64,000 nt of DNA from Litoribacter ruber. GTDB lineage: Bacteria > Bacteroidota > Bacteroidia > Cytophagales > Cyclobacteriaceae. The stretch is from NCBI RefSeq assembly GCF_018500185.1, contig NZ_JAHBGI010000002.1:186001-250000 (forward strand), written 5' to 3'. Of the stretch, positions 16,366 to 24,905 are shown piece after piece (the first letter of the stretch is position 1; each line of letters opens with the position of its first letter). The notes under the pieces are model-generated. The model saw only the letters and a list, made by a program, of their open reading frames with translations, ran no database searches and had not been told where the DNA came from. Position numbers and translations under genes: made by a program.

Positions 16366-17396
16366 GTGGGTTCACTGTATTTTATGATATAGTTTTCAAT
16401 TAAATCGGCAATGGACGCAAAATGCGAGGAAGGCGCGCTTCCTTTTGGCCGGGAGGTCAGCACAATGATCATATCCAGATCTGGAATAGTCATCATGTAT
16501 TGGCCTCCAAATCCTATGGCGCAATAAGTCGGGTAACCAGCCGCTTCAATCAACCACCAAAGATAACCATATCCCAATATTTCGAAAGGCCGTGAGATTC
16601 CTTGTGGTTCTGTTTGGAAAGAAATGCTTTCTTCAATCCATTCCTCTGAAACAATCTGCTTTCCATTAAAAACTCCCTTTTTTTTGACCAGTACCCCGAT
16701 CTTGGCAAAATCTCTAGGTCTCAGGTGAATGTTATTTCCGCCTTCATTATAGCCCTGGGGGTCCTTTGACCATTTTCCTGGAGTTATTCCCATAGGTTCA
16801 TAAAGATACTTTAAGGCAAATTCATCAGAAGGTACCCCAACAGCATGGGACAAGGCCGCCGACAGCAAATGCGTATCACCCGTGCTATAGCCATAAAGAG
16901 TTCCAGGATCCGCCTCCAACTCTTGGTCTAAAGCAAACTGAAGCCAATCATCACTTGCCACCCATGGTGCATAATTGCTCAAACTCGTTGGTTCCAAACC
17001 ACTTTGCATCAACATGAGATGCCGTATGGTAATTTCTTCCTTCCTTGAGTCAAGATCATCGTGGAAAAGGTGGGGGAGAAAATCCTTGATTGGCTGGTCT
17101 ATGGATTCTATATAGCCATTCTCAATAGCTAATCCAATCAGTAGATTTAATATGCTTTTTGAACCAGATTTTACATTACTGAATCCGGTTTTTTCAAATT
17201 CATTGTAATAGTTTTCAAAAACCAGGCTATCATTTTTTAGGATCAAAAGACTGTTAAGCCTTTCCATTTGATTGGCTCGCTTTTGAATAGCGTTTTGCTT
17301 CTCTTCTGTATAGAATTCCTTTTCTGGCAATTGGGATTGCCCCATAGAGAGCGCAGAAATTAAGAAGCAATAAGTCAAAGCTAATATTTGTTTCAT
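16362..17396 (-). CDS. Secreted serine hydrolase, class C beta-lactamase/esterase fold
   Basis: A 344-residue protein with a signal peptide (MKQILALTYCFLISALSMGQ). It has the SxxK nucleophile motif in KSGSKSILNLLIGLAIENG (aligning with the family's SVTKS), a YGYSTGDTHLLS segment in the place of the Tyr-x-Asn motif, and a C-terminal GFGGQYMMTIPDLDMIIVLTS that replaces the HxG/KTG motif. This pattern resembles the NylB/EstB and D-aminopeptidase-like branch of PF00144 rather than true beta-lactamases. In this setting it may cleave D-amino-acid peptide or ester bonds before the deacylase and racemase act. It overlaps the racemase gene by 4 bp. Confidence 0.85.
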   Translation of the reverse strand: MKQILALTYCFLISALSMGQSQLPEKEFYTEEKQNAIQKRANQMERLNSLLILKNDSLVFENYYNEFEKTGFSNVKSGSKSILNLLIGLAIENGYIESIDQPIKDFLPHLFHDDLDSRKEEITIRHLMLMQSGLEPTSLSNYAPWVASDDWLQFALDQELEADPGTLYGYSTGDTHLLSAALSHAVGVPSDEFALKYLYEPMGITPGKWSKDPQGYNEGGNNIHLRPRDFAKIGVLVKKKGVFNGKQIVSEEWIEESISFQTEPQGISRPFEILGYGYLWWLIEAAGYPTYCAIGFGGQYMMTIPDLDMIIVLTSRPKGSAPSSHFASIADLIENYIIKYSEPT

Positions 17397-17458
17397 TTCA
17401 ATTATTGGTGGTTAGGTTTTAGAGGGTTTCAGCAACGTTCCTTAAGGAAGAATTCATG

Positions 17459-17495
17459 CATAAAAATACCCCTGACCATTAAAAACAGCCAGGGG
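17459..17495 (-). terminator. Partial terminator/attenuator between the SusCD-lipoprotein genes and the enzyme genes
   Basis: On the minus strand CCCCTG (17495-17490) pairs with CAGGGG (17474-17469) across a 15-base loop, followed by TATTTTTATG. It sits 19 bp after the lipoprotein stop and 62 bp before the serine hydrolase start. The weak stem suggests partial read-through, which would make transport genes more abundant than enzymes. Confidence 0.55.
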
Positions 17496-17514
17496 CTGAA
17501 TTGTCAATTGAATC

Positions 17515-17982
17515 TTAATTCAATACAACACCTATTCTCTTATGGTTGTAACTGGCTTCAACCTGCTCGTTACCTACCAATTCCAGTACGAGGACAATCT
17601 GATCTTCCTCTTCATCAAACTCAAGTCTCTCTACCAAAACCTCCCCAAAACTGCTGTTAGCCTCAATTTCAAAGAAGTTGTCATTTGGTAAAGTGTAATG
17701 AACGCCTTCTATAGCATTGGAAGCTTCAGCATCCACCCGAAACTCAAGGTTTACCGGTTGAGGCAGCTGCTCACCAAACATATTTACCTGGTAGCCTGCC
17801 TCACCTAAGGCCTGGGTAGGAAGTAAGGGATAATCCCTTCCCGGGGCATTGTTTCTAACTACTGCTTCCTGAAACTCAATTCTTTGATCGGTAAACAAAT
17901 AGCGCTCTTCATAATTTTCAAAACATGATGTTGTAAGAGCCATTATGCCCATCAACATCAGATATATATATTTCTTCATCAT
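17515..17982 (-). CDS. SusCD-associated surface lipoprotein (unknown family)
   Basis: A 155-residue lipoprotein: signal MKKYIYLMLMGIMALTTSC with lipobox TTSC, then an acidic, beta-rich domain with the Calx-beta-like phrase AIEGVHYTLPNDNFFEIEA and a final strand KRIGVVLN. It resembles the small DUF4843-type or surface-glycan-binding lipoproteins that follow SusD, but the family assignment is tentative. It starts 10 bp after the SusD stop, so it is in the same transcript. A role in capturing the substrate at the cell surface is inferred from position. Confidence 0.65.
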   Translation of the reverse strand: MMKKYIYLMLMGIMALTTSCFENYEERYLFTDQRIEFQEAVVRNNAPGRDYPLLPTQALGEAGYQVNMFGEQLPQPVNLEFRVDAEASNAIEGVHYTLPNDNFFEIEANSSFGEVLVERLEFDEEEDQIVLVLELVGNEQVEASYNHKRIGVVLN

Positions 17983-17992
17983 AGTTTTTGGA

Positions 17993-19402
17993 TTAATAAC
18001 CTGGATTCTGTTCTAAATTAGGATTGATATCAACCTCACGGATAGGTATTCTGGCCAAGGTTCTGAAATCGTCAAATGGTATGACACCAGACTCTTTTAC
18101 TATATCTCTTCCCAGTCGTTTTAAATCAAAAGAGCGGTGGCCTTCAAATGCGAGCTCTACCCTTCTTTGTCTTAAAATTTCCTCCAAAAGCTCGTCTCCA
18201 ACTAATTCAACTTCATCCAAACCCGCACGCTCACGAATTACATTGAGATCCGCATTTGCTTCAGCTGACATTCCCAACATGGCATATGCCTCAGCCCTAT
18301 TTAGGTAAACTTCTGAAACTCTGATCACGGGAACATTATCCAGGTTGTTGATGCCGCCTCTGCTGAAAAACTTGGTGATTTCATACTTGTCGCTGTTGTC
18401 ACCCAAGCCCATCCAAACAAGCTCTCTTCTAACATCTCCTTCATCATACTGAGCCAGCAGGTCATCACTGAGTACGGCCAACCCTTGTGATGTAGCCGTA
18501 TTGGTAGTCTCATTGAATCTGGTAGTGAATGTTGCTCTCAATGACTCATTTTGTCCAATATTCTCATTGGTCATAAATACAACTTCAAACATGGACTCTG
18601 GATGAACCTCCTGCCTCCAGGCACTGATATAGTTTTCATTGGACTGGAATGTACCCACCCCAGATGATAGGGCATTTTCAGCTTCCTGGATCACTCTTTC
18701 ATAATCGCCATTATACAAGGCAACTCGGGTAAACAAGGCCGAAGCAGCTCCCACTGTCGCATAATGTGGCGCTCGTGCATTCGAAGTTTCTTGAAGTAAA
18801 GTCTGAGCAGACTCCAGATTGGTGTAAATATAACTGTAAACCTCTTCTATGGATGCTCTTGCAGCTAACTCTATCTCATCAGTTCCCCTTACACCTTGTG
18901 TCATCAAGGGCACTCCTCCTCTATTGGAGGCTTCGATAATTGCTGTTGGGTCATAGGCATATGCTCTCATCAAATCATGATAATAAAGGCCAATCAAAAA
19001 CCTCATTTGACCTTCTATTCGATTTCTGAACTCCACATTTACGTCTACTTCATTCAATGCCCGTAAAATCAGGTTGGCTTCATTAATCGCATAATATGCC
19101 GATTGCCAATTGGACAAATGCGCACCTGCCTGGTTGTTGGCCTGACCTACAAGACGTATACCTGTACCGGCTGGAATGGAATTGTCTGACAAAACCTCTG
19201 GAATTGCAACCATATCCCTTCCGTATTGACTAACTAACCTCAGTCTTGAATAAACTGAATTAGTTGCTGCCTCTATCGCCTCAGGGCTGGTCAAAGCCTC
19301 TGTGGCATCAATGGATTGCTTTGGATTAACTTCTATTATCTCCTCACAGGAGGTTGAAAAAAGAAGCAATGCTGAACTAACTATATAAATTATTTTTCTC
19401 AT
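17993..19402 (-). CDS. SusD/RagB-family nutrient-binding lipoprotein
   Basis: SusD proteins cap the SusC channel and bind the nutrient at the cell surface. The 469-residue protein has a lipoprotein signal (IIYIVSSALLLFSTSC), the N-terminal NPKQSIDATEALTSPEAIEAA SusD-like region (quoted loosely), tetratricopeptide-like helices around QMRFLIGLYYHDLMRAYAYDP, and the C-terminal motifs VYLNRAEAYAMLG and LRQRRVELAFEGHRSFDLKRLG, which define the RagB/SusD family. It lies 11 bp downstream of susC. Sequence alone does not tell the ligand; the neighbours suggest a peptide or aminosugar-peptide rather than a simple glycan. Confidence 0.93.
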   Translation of the reverse strand: MRKIIYIVSSALLLFSTSCEEIIEVNPKQSIDATEALTSPEAIEAATNSVYSRLRLVSQYGRDMVAIPEVLSDNSIPAGTGIRLVGQANNQAGAHLSNWQSAYYAINEANLILRALNEVDVNVEFRNRIEGQMRFLIGLYYHDLMRAYAYDPTAIIEASNRGGVPLMTQGVRGTDEIELAARASIEEVYSYIYTNLESAQTLLQETSNARAPHYATVGAASALFTRVALYNGDYERVIQEAENALSSGVGTFQSNENYISAWRQEVHPESMFEVVFMTNENIGQNESLRATFTTRFNETTNTATSQGLAVLSDDLLAQYDEGDVRRELVWMGLGDNSDKYEITKFFSRGGINNLDNVPVIRVSEVYLNRAEAYAMLGMSAEANADLNVIRERAGLDEVELVGDELLEEILRQRRVELAFEGHRSFDLKRLGRDIVKESGVIPFDDFRTLARIPIREVDINPNLEQNPGY

Positions 19403-19413
19403 CCTTTCTTATT

Positions 19414-22400
19414 TTAAAATCCTAACTGTACACCAAAAGTATAACTACGGGTTTGAGGCACTACACCTTGATTGTTGGTAAATGTGCTGCCGTCAGAATA
19501 AAACTCAGGATCATATCCTGTCCATTCGGTCCATGTCAAGAGGTTCATAGCTTGGGCATATACGCGCGCATTGGTCAACCCAAATCGGCTAAGAAACTGC
19601 GGGCTGATATCGTAACCCAAGGTCACTTGCTTTAATCTGATAAAAGAAGCATCTTCCAAGAATCTGCTCGATCTTCTGATATAGCTATCCCCGTTTACTT
19701 CAGCACCACCTTCCATGGGTCTTGGGTGAGGAGTGATCTGGCCAGGTTCCTGCCATCTTTCCTCATATACCCTTGTCAAGGAATTTCGGATGTTAAATCC
19801 GTTTCTATACCAACCTACATTAGCCTGATTATAGAATTCTCTTCCCATGTCATAGGTAAAGAATATGTCAAGATTGAATCCTTTGTAGGTGAAGTTATTA
19901 CTCCATCCTCCAAAATAATCCGATAGCTCATTGCCAAATACCGCATAATCGCCAGGGTTGAGTGGGTTATACGTGATGTTACCCTCTGCGTCATACCACA
20001 TCGGACGACCGGTCGCTGAATTGACACCTGCATATTGAGCTTCAAAATTTGTCCTCAAAGGATGGCCCACACGTATAGACTGGTTGCCGGGAAGAACCTG
20101 CTGATCATCCACTAGCTGGGTCACTTTGTTGTCCAAGAAGGTGATGTTGAAGGCAGATTTCCATAGGAAATTTTGGCGTCTCACAATGTCCGAGGCAACT
20201 TCGATTTCAATACCTCTGTTGACCACCTCGCCAATGTTGGAGCTGATATTTCCATATCCTCCAATCCACGGAAGGGGTTGGTCTAAGAGAAGGTTGGAAC
20301 TTGTTCTGTGGAACACATCTACTGCACCATACAGCCTTCTTTCAAAAAATGAGTAGTCAATACCAATGTTGGATGAAACATTTCGTTCCCAGCCAAGATC
20401 GACATTGGCAACTCCACTTGGTTGGATACCAGGGTTGCCACCATAGTTACCAGCACCACCATACAGGCCTCTAGCTGCAAAGTTTCCTACTTGATCATTA
20501 CCGGTTTCACCATAACCAGCCCTTACTTTCAATTGATCTAGCCAAGTGTTATCCTGCAAAAACCCTTCTTGGGACATGTCCCATCCTGCCGATACTGCAG
20601 GGAAGAAACCAAATTTGTTGTTGGTACCAAACCTTGAAGACCCATCGTATCTCATTGTACCACTCAAGAAGAATTTCTTCTGATAATCATAGTTCGCCTG
20701 TGTAAACACACCAAATCTTCTGAAACCTGTCCAAGTACCAAATGCGGTCAAAGGAGTAGACGCAGATGACATTTTTCTAAACTGATGAGTTGGGAACCCC
20801 TCGGCAGTTGCTCCTTCTCTTTCTCTGATGTCACTTCTGTATTCAGCACCCAAAAGGACTGTCAAGGAATGTCCGCCATCAAATGAGGTATTATAGTTTA
20901 AAGTCTGGTTGGTGATAAAATTTGTATTCTGCATGTTTTCGATTTGCAGAAATCCTTGTCTTCCGTAACCGCCTTCAGTTCTAGGATCGATATAAAACTC
21001 TGAAGACACCAATCTAAAGTCAATACCGTAGAATGACTTGAAGGTCAAGTTATCCAAGATATCGTAGCTCAGGCTGAAATTACCGATAGCAGATTTACTT
21101 TCTGATCTAGCCGTATTATATAAAGCCGTCTGAACAGGATTGTATCTTAAAGTACCTGGAAGTCCACCTAGAGGTGCATTCCACGAACCGTCTTCCAAAT
21201 AAAAAGGCTCAGTTGGAATAATCATCGGAGAGGCAAATTGAGGCGCGGCAAACAAACCTGTGGTACCTACACCATCGTTACCATTTTGCACAATTGAACT
21301 CAAATTCATATTCATGTCTAAGGTAAGCCGATCATTAGCCCTATGTGTGATACCCATACGAGCCGTCGCTCTTTCAAAATCAATCCCTACAACATTTCCT
21401 TCATGATTGTTATAGGATCCAGACATGATGAAATTTGTCTTGTCATTTCCTCCGGAGGCTGACAATTCAATGTTATCTACTATGCCGGTTTTAAAACCGA
21501 TATCCTGCCAGTCATATGTAGGCAAGCCAGCAATCTGGGCATCTGTAAGATCAGGAGAAAGTCGAGATTCAGTAAGTACCCCTCTTCGAACGGTTTCTGG
21601 GGATCTGTCGGGGAATCTATTTCCAATAGCCTCCATCCTAGAGTTCAGATATTGCTGAGAGTTCATCATATCTACCTTTGGCATGGGCTCAGTTACACCT
21701 TTGTAGTAGTTAAGGGTGAACCTGGTTTTGCCTGCTGTACCTTTTTTGGTTGTAATCAGCACCACACCATTTGCTGCCTGGGCCCCATAAATAGAAGCTG
21801 CTGCTGCATCCTTTAAGATCTCCATTGACTCAATGTCATTGGGATTTAGAAATGATAAAGGATTGTTTTCCGTTCGGTTAGTGTTAACGCTTTCAGCATT
21901 GATTTGAACACCATCTACAATGTACAAAGGCTGGTTTCCAGCAGTGATTGAACCCTGGCCACGGATATTGATATTCACTTGACCACCTGGTACACCAGAT
22001 GAGGACTGTACCAAGACCCCAGCAGCTCTACCTTGCAGCGCTTTGTCAAATGACTGCACGGGCATGTTTTCAATCTCTGCTCCGCTCACTTGAACCATGG
22101 AACCGGTAATAGCTCTTTTTTCCTGCACTCCATAACCGGTGATTACCACTTCCGAAAGGTCAGAGACATCGGGAGTCATGGAAATATTGAACTCAGTTTG
22201 GTTGCCCACCCTTACTTCTTCAGTTCTATAACCCATAAATCTGATTACAAGCGTGGCATCTTCTGGCACGTCTAGGGAAAACTCCCCGTCCATATCTGTA
22301 GTGGTACCCGTTGTAGTCCTTCTCACCATAATGGAAACCCCAGGTAATGGTTCTCCATTTTCATCTGTGATTACCCCGCTAATGGTCTGGTTTTGCTTAA

Positions 22401-22809
22401 TTGTTTGGCTTTTGGGTTGTTTAGCTGGGGAGACTGAAGTTTCCTCCTTTTCCAAAATAGCTATTTGGCGGCCTGAAATTTTGTAGCCTAGAGAAGTTTC
22501 CTTCAACACATCCTGGAGAATAGATTCAATTTCTCGGTCTTCGGCAGATACGTTGATTTTCTTACCTTGGTTTTTACGGATTACCTCATCCTTGTACAGG
22601 ACCAAAAAGTCACTGTTTTCCTCTATTTTACCGAACAAATCAAATAGGGAACCGTCTTTAAGTTGTAGGCTAACACGGTTGTTTTGGGAATAGCTTTCGG
22701 CGGCTACTCCAAAAATGCCTACGAAAAGGAAAATGAAAGTCAGTTTCATACATAAAAAGACTTTAGCCCCCACCCCAATCGGGTAGGGTTTAGAATAGAT
22801 TTTTTTCAT
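19414..22809 (-). CDS. SusC/RagA TonB-linked outer-membrane transporter with STN domain
   Basis: SusC forms the TonB-driven outer-membrane channel below SusD. The 1131-residue protein has a signal peptide (MKLTFIFLFVGIFGVAAESYS is the core), an STN domain (~45-120; VSLQLKDGSLFDLFGKIEEN), a carboxypeptidase-D-like regulatory domain (~140-215; SGVITDENGEPLPGVSIMV), the SusC plug signature (VVITGYGVQEKRAITGSM; GTAGKTRF after VVLITTKKG), and a C-terminal beta-barrel ending in aromatic FGVQLGF. The STN domain is known to signal through FecR to an ECF sigma factor, and both genes lie immediately upstream, so transport substrate probably induces the locus. Confidence 0.95.
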   Translation of the reverse strand: MKKIYSKPYPIGVGAKVFLCMKLTFIFLFVGIFGVAAESYSQNNRVSLQLKDGSLFDLFGKIEENSDFLVLYKDEVIRKNQGKKINVSAEDREIESILQDVLKETSLGYKISGRQIAILEKEETSVSPAKQPKSQTIKQNQTISGVITDENGEPLPGVSIMVRRTTTGTTTDMDGEFSLDVPEDATLVIRFMGYRTEEVRVGNQTEFNISMTPDVSDLSEVVITGYGVQEKRAITGSMVQVSGAEIENMPVQSFDKALQGRAAGVLVQSSSGVPGGQVNINIRGQGSITAGNQPLYIVDGVQINAESVNTNRTENNPLSFLNPNDIESMEILKDAAAASIYGAQAANGVVLITTKKGTAGKTRFTLNYYKGVTEPMPKVDMMNSQQYLNSRMEAIGNRFPDRSPETVRRGVLTESRLSPDLTDAQIAGLPTYDWQDIGFKTGIVDNIELSASGGNDKTNFIMSGSYNNHEGNVVGIDFERATARMGITHRANDRLTLDMNMNLSSIVQNGNDGVGTTGLFAAPQFASPMIIPTEPFYLEDGSWNAPLGGLPGTLRYNPVQTALYNTARSESKSAIGNFSLSYDILDNLTFKSFYGIDFRLVSSEFYIDPRTEGGYGRQGFLQIENMQNTNFITNQTLNYNTSFDGGHSLTVLLGAEYRSDIREREGATAEGFPTHQFRKMSSASTPLTAFGTWTGFRRFGVFTQANYDYQKKFFLSGTMRYDGSSRFGTNNKFGFFPAVSAGWDMSQEGFLQDNTWLDQLKVRAGYGETGNDQVGNFAARGLYGGAGNYGGNPGIQPSGVANVDLGWERNVSSNIGIDYSFFERRLYGAVDVFHRTSSNLLLDQPLPWIGGYGNISSNIGEVVNRGIEIEVASDIVRRQNFLWKSAFNITFLDNKVTQLVDDQQVLPGNQSIRVGHPLRTNFEAQYAGVNSATGRPMWYDAEGNITYNPLNPGDYAVFGNELSDYFGGWSNNFTYKGFNLDIFFTYDMGREFYNQANVGWYRNGFNIRNSLTRVYEERWQEPGQITPHPRPMEGGAEVNGDSYIRRSSRFLEDASFIRLKQVTLGYDISPQFLSRFGLTNARVYAQAMNLLTWTEWTGYDPEFYSDGSTFTNNQGVVPQTRSYTFGVQLGF

Positions 22810-22881
22810 ACTTTTGTATTGACTTTTGGTTTACATAAGTTAATGTGCCTCAAGGGGTATTGGTAGTACCACTCAGGCGGT

Positions 22882-22911
22882 ATACGGGATGTGTTGGCGC
22901 ACATTCCGTAT
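22882..22911. other. Hairpin in the FecR-SusC intergenic region
   Basis: ATACGGGATGTG (22882-22893) and CACATTCCGTAT (22900-22911) form a 12-bp stem with one wobble pair and a 6-base loop. In the direction of the genes (minus) it follows an A-run and lacks a T-run, so it is not a minus-strand terminator. It may be a processing or stability stem in the susC 5' leader. A second small inverted repeat, GGTA...TACC, lies at 22856-22870. Confidence 0.45.
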
Positions 22912-22932
22912 GCTTTTTTTTAAAGGAAATGA

Positions 22933-24012
22933 TCATTTCATCAATAAGTACCTCCTTTCATTTTTTGAATATTTTAATGATGTTGTGGCAGTAAGGATAT
23001 CTAGAACCTCCTCTAAATCTTGCTTTAAATCGAGTTTCCCTGTGAAGGTTTCTTCGTTAATGGAAGGGTCTACAAGTTCTATTTTGACATTGTAAAATTT
23101 CTCCAATCTTTTGCTGATGGTTTTAAGATTGGTATTTCGTAATTTGATATAGCCGTCTTTCCAAGCTACATAGTATTCTGTGTCTACCGGCTTAATCTTT
23201 ACTTCTCCGGTAGCAGGACCAAAAACCGCCCTGTCGTTGGGTTTAAGCATATGTCCTTTTCCTTTGAAAATGGCCTTTTTGCCTGTATGGATTTCTACAC
23301 TGCCACTGACCAAAACTGCAGAAACTGTAGACTCATCTGGATAAGAGGAAATATTGAAAGCAGTACCCAACACACGCAAATCCATATTTTTGCTTTGCAC
23401 CGTAAAAGGTCTTTTTTCGTCCTTGGCTACTTCAAAAAACGCCTCCCCTTCCACAAACAGCTTTCTTTCTTTATCATTGAAGGAAACAGGATATATAAGT
23501 TTGGAGCCTGAGTTAACCCAAACTTTGGTGCCGTCTTCCAAAGTAAGGCGGCTTTTCTTGCCATAGGGCACAATTAATGTATTGTACTCACTGGAGGCAG
23601 CCGCTTTTGCTTTCCGATCAATATTGATTTCTCCTTTCTTTGAATAATCGATATCGGAATCATCATTTTCTAAAAGTAAAGTTTCATCTTCCGACAAAAT
23701 CAATTGGGTTTCAGTCACAGAACTCATATCAGCCCTTGCTGCCAGATCCTCCATCTGATCAGATTGGCTAATTAGAAACTGATATGTAAAAAAGACAAGG
23801 AGGAAACTGAGTGAAGCTGCTAAACCCAGTGGTAGGTAGTTGCTCTTAGAAATAAACGGTTGATTTATTTCTTGGTCAATATTCTGCCAAAGACGATCCT
23901 TCCGCTCAGTTGAAATTTTCTTCTGACTAAATATTACCTTAAATTCTCTTTGGAATTTCTTTAAAAACCTTTCGGCATTCCCAGAACCATCATTTGGAAT
24001 CTTTTCCCGCAT
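22933..24012 (-). CDS. FecR-family anti-sigma factor
   Basis: FecR proteins are single-pass inner-membrane regulators that relay the SusC STN-domain signal to an ECF sigma factor. The 359-residue protein has a cytoplasmic N-terminus (~1-75), one transmembrane segment (LGLAASLSFLLVFFTYQFLI, ~80-99) and a periplasmic FecR domain (~140-240) with the signature TLIVPYGKKSRLTLEDGTKV and VWVNSGSKLIYPVSF. It ends with the DUF4974-type secretin-like domain (KTISKRLEKFYNVKIELVD). It lies 90 bp downstream of the ECF sigma gene and upstream of susC. Confidence 0.93.
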   Translation of the reverse strand: MREKIPNDGSGNAERFLKKFQREFKVIFSQKKISTERKDRLWQNIDQEINQPFISKSNYLPLGLAASLSFLLVFFTYQFLISQSDQMEDLAARADMSSVTETQLILSEDETLLLENDDSDIDYSKKGEINIDRKAKAAASSEYNTLIVPYGKKSRLTLEDGTKVWVNSGSKLIYPVSFNDKERKLFVEGEAFFEVAKDEKRPFTVQSKNMDLRVLGTAFNISSYPDESTVSAVLVSGSVEIHTGKKAIFKGKGHMLKPNDRAVFGPATGEVKIKPVDTEYYVAWKDGYIKLRNTNLKTISKRLEKFYNVKIELVDPSINEETFTGKLDLKQDLEEVLDILTATTSLKYSKNERRYLLMK

Positions 24013-24102
24013 CCTCTATTGTTTTACTCTTGTTTATAAAGAGATGCAATAGCTGGAGGTATAGACAAGATTATAAGATTAATTTCAAAAAAAATTTTTT
24101 CC

Positions 24103-24726
24103 TTAGAATAAAACCGGAAGGAAAGTACGTAGAACTTGGGTAAATGTACTTTTTTGTAATGAGGGATTTTGAAGAATTTGAAGGTCGTTCAATTCTTCCT
24201 TTAGGCATTTTGCAGTTCTATACATCAGGGTTCTACAAGAAGCCGGGGACATGTCCAGAATTTCGGAAATGGCTTCATAATCCATGTCTTTGACAAACTT
24301 CAAAAAAATGATTTCCTTTTGTCTCGGGGTAAGCTTTTTCAAAGCCATTTTTAGCTTCAGTAAGATCCGCTGATCGGTTTCTTGGGAAATTAGGTTCTTC
24401 TCCAAGCTTTCCTCAATCAAAAAATCGGTAGCATCCGGCTTCAGACTAAAAAGCCTGCTCTTCTTAAGGTTTGAAAGTAATTTTCTGCGTAGACACGAAA
24501 TTAGATAAGCTTTGGGGTTAGAAGGGGGAGAAATTTTACTCCTGTAATGGAATAAGTCAATGAACACATCTTGAATCCCATCTTCCACTAGGCTGGAATC
24601 ATGGCACATACAGCATCCATAATGGTAAAGATCTTCAAAGTATTTTTCATAGATGTCTTTCAACGCCCTCTGCTTCCCTTTGCGAAGCTCTTCCCACATA
24701 CCCTTGTCCAGCGTTGATTGAATCAT
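24103..24726 (-). CDS. ECF RNA polymerase sigma factor
   Basis: A 207-residue sigma factor of the Bacteroidota FecI/ECF type. Region 2 is around YEKYFEDLYHYGCCM and DGIQDVFIDLFHYRSK; region 4 is around LKKLTPRQKEIIFLKFVKDM with the helix-turn-helix DYEAISEILDMSPASCRTLMYR. There is no C-terminal membrane extension. It is the first gene of the regulator/transport run and is expected to drive susC-susD when FecR is signalled. A well-matched promoter lies upstream. Confidence 0.93.
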   Translation of the reverse strand: MIQSTLDKGMWEELRKGKQRALKDIYEKYFEDLYHYGCCMCHDSSLVEDGIQDVFIDLFHYRSKISPPSNPKAYLISCLRRKLLSNLKKSRLFSLKPDATDFLIEESLEKNLISQETDQRILLKLKMALKKLTPRQKEIIFLKFVKDMDYEAISEILDMSPASCRTLMYRTAKCLKEELNDLQILQNPSLQKSTFTQVLRTFLPVLF

Positions 24727-24785
24727 AAATTACTTTAGCTACCAGCTATATTCTTTATCAGTAAGTTATCTTGATGTTAAACCTT

Positions 24786-24816
24786 TAAATTTAGTCCTTT
24801 AAAAGTTAAGGCCAAA
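24786..24816 (-). promoter_or_regulatory. Predicted promoter of the ECF sigma gene
   Basis: On the minus strand TTTG (24816-24813), a 19-bp spacer and TAAATTTA (24793-24786) match the Bacteroidota consensus with one mismatch. This implies a leader of about 50 nt and basal transcription by the primary sigma factor. Confidence 0.55.
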
Positions 24817-24852
24817 TGTCAAAGCTAGAAAATTGATAAACGGTCGGATTTG

Positions 24853-24899
24853 ATAAACAAAAAGGGGGCGCCCAATATGGACACCCCCTTTTTGTTTAT
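24853..24899. terminator. Strong terminator after the GH20 gene
   Basis: A perfect 16-bp inverted repeat (24853-24868 with 24884-24899; core AAAAAGGGGG / CCCCCTTTTT) with a 15-base loop. It begins 7 bp after the GH20 stop on the minus strand and separates the M14-GH20 pair from the sigma-FecR-SusCD run. Confidence 0.9.
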
Positions 24900-24905
24900 G
24901 CATTT

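Noticed and set aside
16362-17396. True class C beta-lactamase (resistance gene)
   Set aside because: The Tyr-x-Asn and KTG motifs of real AmpC enzymes are replaced, and the operon context is catabolic.
22882-22920. Terminator after FecR
   Set aside because: The T-run lies on the plus strand while all genes here are on the minus strand, so it cannot end the fecR transcript.
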